NCBI RefSeq assembly: GCF_900156535.1 | Contig: NZ_FTNV01000004.1 | Coordinates: 124,001 to 188,000 of the forward strand | Reading direction: 5' to 3' | DNA: 64,000 nucleotides | Origin: Roseovarius nanhaiticus | GTDB taxonomy: Bacteria > Pseudomonadota > Alphaproteobacteria > Rhodobacterales > Rhodobacteraceae | In this document: piece after piece, positions 59,153 to 64,000 of the stretch | Layout of the letters: every line of letters begins with the position of its first letter | How positions within the stretch are numbered: the first letter of the stretch is position 1 | The notes under the pieces: model-generated | Databases searched by the model: none | The model's input: only the letters and a program-made list of their open reading frames with translations | Told to the model about the DNA's origin: nothing | Made by a program: the position numbers and the translations under genes

Positions 59153-60093
59153 GTAGACAGCCTTTCGAGATAGAATTGATATGTCGCGGTCATGCCCGCC
59201 CGCAAATCGGTTTGCGGCGCCCAGCCCCAGTCCGCCTGTCGCGCGGTGTCGCACAGCTTGCGCTTCATTCCGACGGGTTTGGACAGATCATGGGCGAAGC
59301 TGCCCGTCCAGCCGATCACTTCGGCGGCGGCAGCGTAATATTCATTCACCGAGTGATCCGCACCGACGCCGACATTCATCAGGTCGGACAGCCCCTTCGA
59401 ATCTGCGGCGGCGCGCAGCACCGCATCGGCCAGATCGCCCGCATACATGAATTCGCGGCGCGCGGTGCCGTCTCCCCAGATGTCGACAGTCTCGCTGCCC
59501 GCCTCGCGCGCCGCGTGGATCTTGGCAATCACGGCGGGCACCATATGCGAGGATGCCGCGTCAAAGCTGTCATGCCGGCCATAGAGGTTGCAGGGGATCA
59601 GCGTCTTGTACTGCATCTCGGGTGTCTCGGCGCGGATGTATTGGCAGAGGCGCAGCGCCATGATCTTGGCCAGCGCGTAGCCCTCGTTCGTCGGCTCCAG
59701 AGGGCCGGTCAAAACCATCTCTTCGGAAAGCGGATTGGGCGCCTCTCGCGGGTAGATACACGTGGAGGCGAGGTTGAGGAGGCGGGGCACACCCGCCGCC
59801 CGCGCGCCCATGATGACGCTGCGCCCGATGGCCGTGTTGTCGTCCAGAAAGGCGACGGGGTTGGCCATGTTGGCCTGAATGCCCCCTACCCGGCCTGCCG
59901 CATGGACCACGATGTCGGGATTTTGCTCCGCGATGTAATCCGCCGTTGCAGCGCTGTCGGTCAGGTCCAGTTCGGCACTGCTCGGCGCGAGGATTTCCCA
60001 CTCGGCGGCGCGCGCGTGTTCGCGGATGTTGCGGCCAACCATGCCGCGTCCGCCGGTCAGCAGCATGCGGCCCCGCTGCGCAGCATCGCTCAT
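59149..60093 (-). CDS. colC: GDP-sugar epimerase/reductase, ColC or GDP-fucose synthase (Fcl) type
   Basis: A 314-residue short-chain dehydrogenase-like enzyme. It has [16 protein letters not shown] (NADP motif), [16 protein letters not shown], the catalytic [19 protein letters not shown] with Ser and Cys, and [11 protein letters not shown] with Tyr and Lys. [19 protein letters not shown] holds the His of the epimerase site. Sequence alone does not separate ColC from GDP-L-fucose synthase. The adjacent colD-type gene, coupled by a 4-base overlap, favours ColC, which epimerises and reduces the 3,6-dideoxy intermediate. Confidence 0.85.
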   Translation of the reverse strand: MSDAAQRGRMLLTGGRGMVGRNIREHARAAEWEILAPSSAELDLTDSAATADYIAEQNPDIVVHAAGRVGGIQANMANPVAFLDDNTAIGRSVIMGARAAGVPRLLNLASTCIYPREAPNPLSEEMVLTGPLEPTNEGYALAKIMALRLCQYIRAETPEMQYKTLIPCNLYGRHDSFDAASSHMVPAVIAKIHAAREAGSETVDIWGDGTARREFMYAGDLADAVLRAAADSKGLSDLMNVGVGADHSVNEYYAAAAEVIGWTGSFAHDLSKPVGMKRKLCDTARQADWGWAPQTDLRAGMTATYQFYLERLST

Positions 60094-61205
60094 TCGCGAA
60101 ACCCCTGCGCGCCGTCAAAGCCATGCGCGGTCAGCAGCGCATGGCGCCGAGCCGCGCTCAGATCGGCCTCGACCATCTCCGCGCACATCTCGCGCGCGGT
60201 GATCTTGGGCACCCATCCCAGCTTGGCCTTGGCCTTGGAGGGATCGCCCAGCAGTGTCTCGACCTCGGCGGGGCGGAAATAGCGCGGATCGATGCGCATG
60301 ATGACCTGGCCGGGTTTGACGTTGGGTGCCTTGTCGCCTTCCACCTGCTCGACCACAGCCACCTCATCGACGCCCTTGCCTTTGAAGCCGAGCGTGATGC
60401 CCAAATCGGCGGCCGCCCAGGTGATGAACTCGCGCACCGAATGCTGCACGCCGGTGGCGATCACGAAATCCTCGGGCGCATCTTGTTGCAGCATCATCCA
60501 CTGCATGCGCACGTAGTCCTTGGCATGGCCCCAATCACGCAGGCTGTCGATGTTGCCCATGTAGAGCATGTCATCGAGCCCTTGCGCGATATTGGCCAGC
60601 CCCCGCGTGATCTTGCGGGTCACGAACGTCTCGCCCCGGCGTGGGCTCTCGTGATTGAAGAGGATCCCGTTGCAGGCATACATCCCGTAAGCCTCGCGGT
60701 AGTTCACCGCGATCCAGTAGGCATAAAGCTTGGCCACGCCATAGGGCGAGCGCGGATGGAAGGGCGTCGTCTCGGTCTGCGGCGTCTCCTGCACCAGCCC
60801 GTAAAGCTCGGACGTGGAGGCTTGATAAAAGCGGCAGGTCTTCTCCATCCCTAGAAAGCGCATCGCTTCAAGCAGGCGCAGCGTGCCGATCGCATCGACA
60901 TCTGCGGTATATTCCGGTGCCTCGAAACTGACGGCAACATGGCTTTGGGCGCCCAGATTGTAGATCTCGTCGGGTGCGATCTCGGACAGAAGACGCGTGA
61001 GGTTGGAGCTGTCGGTCAGATCGCCGTAATGCAGGCGAAAGCGCGGCTGATCGTGGATATCCTCGAAAAGATGATCGATCCGCTGCGTGTTGAACGACGA
61101 CGCGCGGCGCTTGAGGCCGTGGACCTCATAGCCCTTTTCCAGCAAAAACTCGACCAGGTACGAGCCGTCCTGCCCCGTCGTGCCGGTCACGAATGCCTTT
61201 TTCAT
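60090..61205 (-). CDS. gmd: GDP-mannose 4,6-dehydratase
   Basis: Converts GDP-mannose to GDP-4-keto-6-deoxymannose. The 371-residue product shows [45 protein letters not shown] and [15 protein letters not shown]. Catalytic [10 protein letters not shown] and [11 protein letters not shown] follow, then [17 protein letters not shown], the GDP-sugar loop. Its product is the branch point to fucose, colitose, rhamnose or perosamine. Overlaps colC by four bases. Confidence 0.97.
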   Translation of the reverse strand: MKKAFVTGTTGQDGSYLVEFLLEKGYEVHGLKRRASSFNTQRIDHLFEDIHDQPRFRLHYGDLTDSSNLTRLLSEIAPDEIYNLGAQSHVAVSFEAPEYTADVDAIGTLRLLEAMRFLGMEKTCRFYQASTSELYGLVQETPQTETTPFHPRSPYGVAKLYAYWIAVNYREAYGMYACNGILFNHESPRRGETFVTRKITRGLANIAQGLDDMLYMGNIDSLRDWGHAKDYVRMQWMMLQQDAPEDFVIATGVQHSVREFITWAAADLGITLGFKGKGVDEVAVVEQVEGDKAPNVKPGQVIMRIDPRYFRPAEVETLLGDPSKAKAKLGWVPKITAREMCAEMVEADLSAARRHALLTAHGFDGAQGFRE

Positions 61206-61253
61206 CGCGCTCTCCCATCCAATTCTCGTATCATGCCGCACGTGGCAAGCCGC

Positions 61254-62675
61254 CTAGCTGCGCGCATAGACGTCCTCATAGCGGATGATGTCGTCTTCGC
61301 CCAGATAGCTGCCGGTCTGTACCTCGATCAGGACCATCGGCACCTTGCCTCGGTTCTCCATGCGGTGGACCGCACCGAGGGGGATGTAGACGGACTGGTT
61401 CTCGGACAAGAGGCGCACCTCTTCGCCGATTGTGACATGGGCGGTGCCTTCGACAACGACCCAATGCTCGGACCGGTGCTGATGACTTTGCAGGCTCAGC
61501 GCCGCGCCGGGGTTTACCACAATCCGCTTAACCTGAAAGCGCCCGCCAACGGCGAGGCTTTCGAACCAGCCCCAGGGGCGGTAGTCGCGCGGCAATTGCA
61601 CGGCCTGCGAGGCGCCCCGCGCCTTGAGGGCGCTGACGGCTTCCTTCACGCGCTGGGTCTGGGACTTGTGCGCGACGAGCACGGCATCGTCCATCGCGAT
61701 GGCCACGATATCGCTGAGGCCGATCCCGACCAGCTCGACATCCGCGCTCTCGGAGCGCAGCAGGCTGTTCTCGCACGAAATCGCGGTGGCGTGGTCCGAG
61801 CAGACGTTGCCTTCGGCGTCCGGCCCCGTCTCCAGCCAGACGGCCTCCCAGCCGCCCAGATCGGACCATCCGGCGCGAAAGGGCATGACGGCGAGGTTCG
61901 CGGCCTTCTCCATGATCGCGTAGTCGATCGAGATATCCTCGGCCTCTACCCAGTGATCGGCGGCGAGGCGGGTGAAACCCAGATCGTTCGCGGCTCCGTC
62001 ATAGGCGGCGCTCACCGCATCGAGCATGGCGGGTGCGTGCGACGTGTATGCCGCGATGACCGCTTCGGCGGTGCACAGAAAAATTCCCGCATTCCACAGG
62101 AAATTCCCCGCGCTCAGCATCTCTTCGGCGCGCGCGGCATTCGGTTTTTCGACGAACCGCGCCAGGGGCTGCGGCGTGTCAGCCGAGGCATCGGCGCCCT
62201 GCCCCAGTTCCAGATATCCATACCCCGTTTCGGGCCGCGTCGGGGCGATGCCAAATGTGACAAGATCACCGCCCCGCGCGCGCGGAGCAGCCGCCAGCAC
62301 AGCGGCGCGAAATGCGTCTGCGTCCGGGATGACATGGTCCGACGGCGCGATCAGCATCAGCGCGCCTGCGTCCCTCTGGGCCAGCCACAACGCAGCGGCC
62401 AGAACCGCAGGTGCGGTATTACGGCCCTCAGGCTCGATCAGGATGCCTTGCGGCGCTTGAGCAATCTGCGCCAACTGCTCAGTCACGACAAAACGAAAAG
62501 GATCGCCCGTCACGACCAGCGGCGCCGCGAATCCCGCCCCCGAGAGGCGGCGGGCGGAAGCTTGGAACAGGCTTTCATCGCCCATGAGCCGCGCGAACTG
62601 CTTGGGATAGGATTTGCGTGAGAGCGGCCAGAGCCGTGTGCCCGAGCCGCCGCATAGAAGGACGGGGGTGATCAT
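61254..62675 (-). CDS. manC: Mannose-1-phosphate guanylyltransferase / mannose-6-phosphate isomerase
   Basis: Makes GDP-mannose; the bifunctional form. The 473-residue product has an N-terminal nucleotidyltransferase (VLLCGGSGTRLWPLSRKSYPKQF, then APSDHVI). VEKPNAARAEEML and the WNAGIFL segment follow. The C-terminal cupin isomerase domain has PWGWFESLAVGGRFQVKRIVVNPGAALSLQSHQHRSEHWVVVEGTA. It is first in the manC-gmd-colC-colD operon. No phosphomannomutase gene (manB) is visible in the window, so it must be elsewhere. Confidence 0.96.
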   Translation of the reverse strand: MITPVLLCGGSGTRLWPLSRKSYPKQFARLMGDESLFQASARRLSGAGFAAPLVVTGDPFRFVVTEQLAQIAQAPQGILIEPEGRNTAPAVLAAALWLAQRDAGALMLIAPSDHVIPDADAFRAAVLAAAPRARGGDLVTFGIAPTRPETGYGYLELGQGADASADTPQPLARFVEKPNAARAEEMLSAGNFLWNAGIFLCTAEAVIAAYTSHAPAMLDAVSAAYDGAANDLGFTRLAADHWVEAEDISIDYAIMEKAANLAVMPFRAGWSDLGGWEAVWLETGPDAEGNVCSDHATAISCENSLLRSESADVELVGIGLSDIVAIAMDDAVLVAHKSQTQRVKEAVSALKARGASQAVQLPRDYRPWGWFESLAVGGRFQVKRIVVNPGAALSLQSHQHRSEHWVVVEGTAHVTIGEEVRLLSENQSVYIPLGAVHRMENRGKVPMVLIEVQTGSYLGEDDIIRYEDVYARS

Positions 62676-62822
62676 GTCATCATTCAAATCGGCAGTTTCC
62701 AAGGCTGTGGCGCACCAACTGCGCGTTGCTCGCAACCTGCCTTGTTTCCACACGGGGTTCAACATCGGACGACACCGCCCGATCGCGGCTTTGCCAAAGA
62801 AGGCCGAACGACCCGAACGCGC

Positions 62823-62837
62823 TTAACCGGAGCTTAA
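62823..62837. promoter_or_regulatory. Perfect CtrA-type motif upstream of the sulfotransferase-like gene
   Basis: TTAA, seven bases, TTAAC: an exact match to the CtrA consensus including the trailing C. It is 64 bases before the start at 62901 and within the divergent control region shared with manC. Confidence 0.5.
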
Positions 62838-62900
62838 CCAAGGCTTACTAAAACGAAGAGGGAACAAAGATGCCATTCCAACACCGCACGAGGGCCCTCC

Positions 62901-63923
62901 ATGACACGCACCCTTTACCTGCACATTGGCGCGCACCGCACCGCGACGACCTCGATCCAGCGATTTCTTGTGCGGCAGTTCGATGCTCTGGTTGCCGCGG
63001 GCTGCCTGTTGCCGCTGCGCAAGCCACGCCATTTCGAGATGATGAACGCGATCTTCGACGGGTCACGTAAAGTCGATGACGTGGCGGCCGATCTGAACCG
63101 GCGCGCAGATAAAAAGCCGGTGCCAATTACCAAATTGATCGTGACGGATGAGGATATCTCGATGCGGCGCGATCTGAGCCGGCTGGCCCGGTTTCGTGAC
63201 CACTTCGACGTCAAGGTCATCTACTCGATGCGCCGGCAGGATCTGTGGCTGGAAAGCTGGTATTTCCAGAACATCAAATGGCAGTGGAACCCATCGCTTT
63301 CGCATATCACCTTCGATCAGTTCCTAGCGCGCCGGGCCGAGTTTCACTGGATCCAATACGCCCACTACGTTCGCCATCTTGAGGACGTGTTCGGCCCTGA
63401 AAACCTTCTCCTAAGCGTGTTCGAGCCCGCCCAGATGCCTGGCGGACCGGTGCAGCATTTCTGCCGTCAGCTGGGTCTCGATCCGCTCATCGGCGGCGCG
63501 CCGGGGCCCCATATCAACGCCTCTATGTCGGCCGCTATGGTCGAGTTTACGCGCCATCTTCCGATGCACGAATTTACCCCACCCCAACGCGAAAGGCTTC
63601 GCCGCGCGCTTGAGGCGGTTGACCGTCGAAGCCTTGGCCACTCCGGCAAACAAAGCGAGCGATTGCTGCCCCCCGATCTGCGCGCCGCCCTGCTGGCGGA
63701 ATATGAGGTGGGCAATACCGCGCTCGCGCGCCGGCATTTTGGCCGCGATCACCTTTTCGAGGCGCCCTGTCCGGACAAGGAAACCACCTTGGCCGAAATG
63801 AAAATTCCCAGCTCCAACACCGATCTGATGGCGCAATTCGTGGCACCGCTCCTGCGCGAACTTGTTGTCGGGGGCGCAGGCGCGCCGCACCGCTCGGACG
63901 CACGCGGCGGTATGCGGCCATGA
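62901..63923 (+). CDS. Sulfotransferase-like protein
   Basis: A 340-residue protein with LYLHIGAHRTATTSIQRFL at the N-terminus, which fits the 5'-phosphosulfate-binding loop of PAPS sulfotransferases. VKVIYSMRRQDLWLESWYFQN fits the 3'-phosphate-binding segment. The rest is diverse, as in bacterial carbohydrate sulfotransferases. At the edge of a polysaccharide region it may sulfate the polymer, but the acceptor is unknown. GAGGGCCCTCC directly precedes the ATG. Its stop overlaps the next start (ATGA). Confidence 0.72.
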   Translation: MTRTLYLHIGAHRTATTSIQRFLVRQFDALVAAGCLLPLRKPRHFEMMNAIFDGSRKVDDVAADLNRRADKKPVPITKLIVTDEDISMRRDLSRLARFRDHFDVKVIYSMRRQDLWLESWYFQNIKWQWNPSLSHITFDQFLARRAEFHWIQYAHYVRHLEDVFGPENLLLSVFEPAQMPGGPVQHFCRQLGLDPLIGGAPGPHINASMSAAMVEFTRHLPMHEFTPPQRERLRRALEAVDRRSLGHSGKQSERLLPPDLRAALLAEYEVGNTALARRHFGRDHLFEAPCPDKETTLAEMKIPSSNTDLMAQFVAPLLRELVVGGAGAPHRSDARGGMRP

Positions 63924-64000
63924 GCGAGGGTATCGATTGCGTCACAGCACCGCTTCAGTCCCTAATCTGGCCCGATCCCGAGCTCTGCACGGAGCGCGAT
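63920..64000 (+). CDS. Start of an unidentified gene cut by the right edge
   Basis: An ATG at 63920 overlaps the stop of the preceding gene (ATGA) and the frame stays open for 27 codons to the window end (MSEGIDCVTAPLQSLIWPDP...). Too little is visible for a function. The coupling suggests it works with the sulfotransferase-like protein. Confidence 0.5.
   Translation, partial: MSEGIDCVTAPLQSLIWPDPELCTERD

Noticed and set aside
59149..60093. Plain GDP-L-fucose synthase
   Set aside because: Not excluded by sequence, but the neighbouring ColD-type enzyme would act on the same intermediate, so ColC is the better reading in this context.
60939..62621. A 560-codon open frame on the plus strand
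   Set aside because: Antisense to gmd and manC, whose catalytic motifs are intact.

Overview
The window looks like chromosome of a motile alphaproteobacterium of the Rhodobacterales (Roseobacter-type). The evidence is the GC-rich codon use, the flagellar gene order and content, a TAXI-type TRAP transporter, a GlpSTPQV glycerol importer, and the neighbourhood ubiA / rsmE / small membrane protein / plant-type gshA. This is an inference from gene families and layout. No rRNA, tRNA, CRISPR array, insertion sequence or prophage gene was seen.

Layout. (1) 1-4590: flagellar genes. A motE-like gene (cut by the left edge), a DUF6468/MotF-like gene and fliL run leftwards; fliF-fliH-fliN-fliP run rightwards from the same intergenic region. 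(2) 4581-14776: a complete glycerol / glycerol-3-phosphate block: a DeoR-type regulator (glpR), then glpD, the ABC importer glpS-T-P-Q, a DUF2160 membrane protein, glpV and glpK. (3) 14832-23307: a second flagellar block on the minus strand (flgE, flgK, flgL, flgI, motB), preceded by an OmpA/BON envelope protein and a small membrane coiled-coil protein. The glycerol block therefore sits between two flagellar segments. (4) 23353-27513: housekeeping genes ubiA, rsmE, a small membrane protein, gshA and a flavin reductase. (5) 27635-34303: a DctB/DctD-type two-component pair upstream of a TAXI TRAP receptor and a fused TRAP permease. (6) 34359-43735: peptide catabolism: M20 peptidase, gamma-glutamyltransferase, a five-gene peptide/nickel-family ABC importer, and a divergent IclR regulator. 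(7) 43746-64000: a surface-polysaccharide region. It encodes KdsD/KpsF, UDP-glucose dehydrogenase, rmlCBDA (dTDP-L-rhamnose), a family-2 glycosyltransferase, a KpsM/KpsE/KpsT export system, a large RTX protein, UDP-galactopyranose mutase, and a manC-gmd-colC-colD operon. It ends with a sulfotransferase-like gene and the start of another gene.

How it fits together. The polysaccharide region can supply UDP-GlcA, dTDP-L-Rha, UDP-Galf and, if the ColD-type reading is right, GDP-L-colitose rather than GDP-L-fucose. The deciding feature is the DegT-fold enzyme at 57986-59152, which has a His-His pair where sugar aminotransferases carry the PLP-binding lysine. Four intergenic sites matching or nearly matching the CtrA motif TTAA-N7-TTAA lie before flagellar genes, the RTX gene and the sulfotransferase-like gene, suggesting shared control of motility and surface functions. 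All three binding-protein genes of the transport systems are followed by a strong GC-rich stem-loop.
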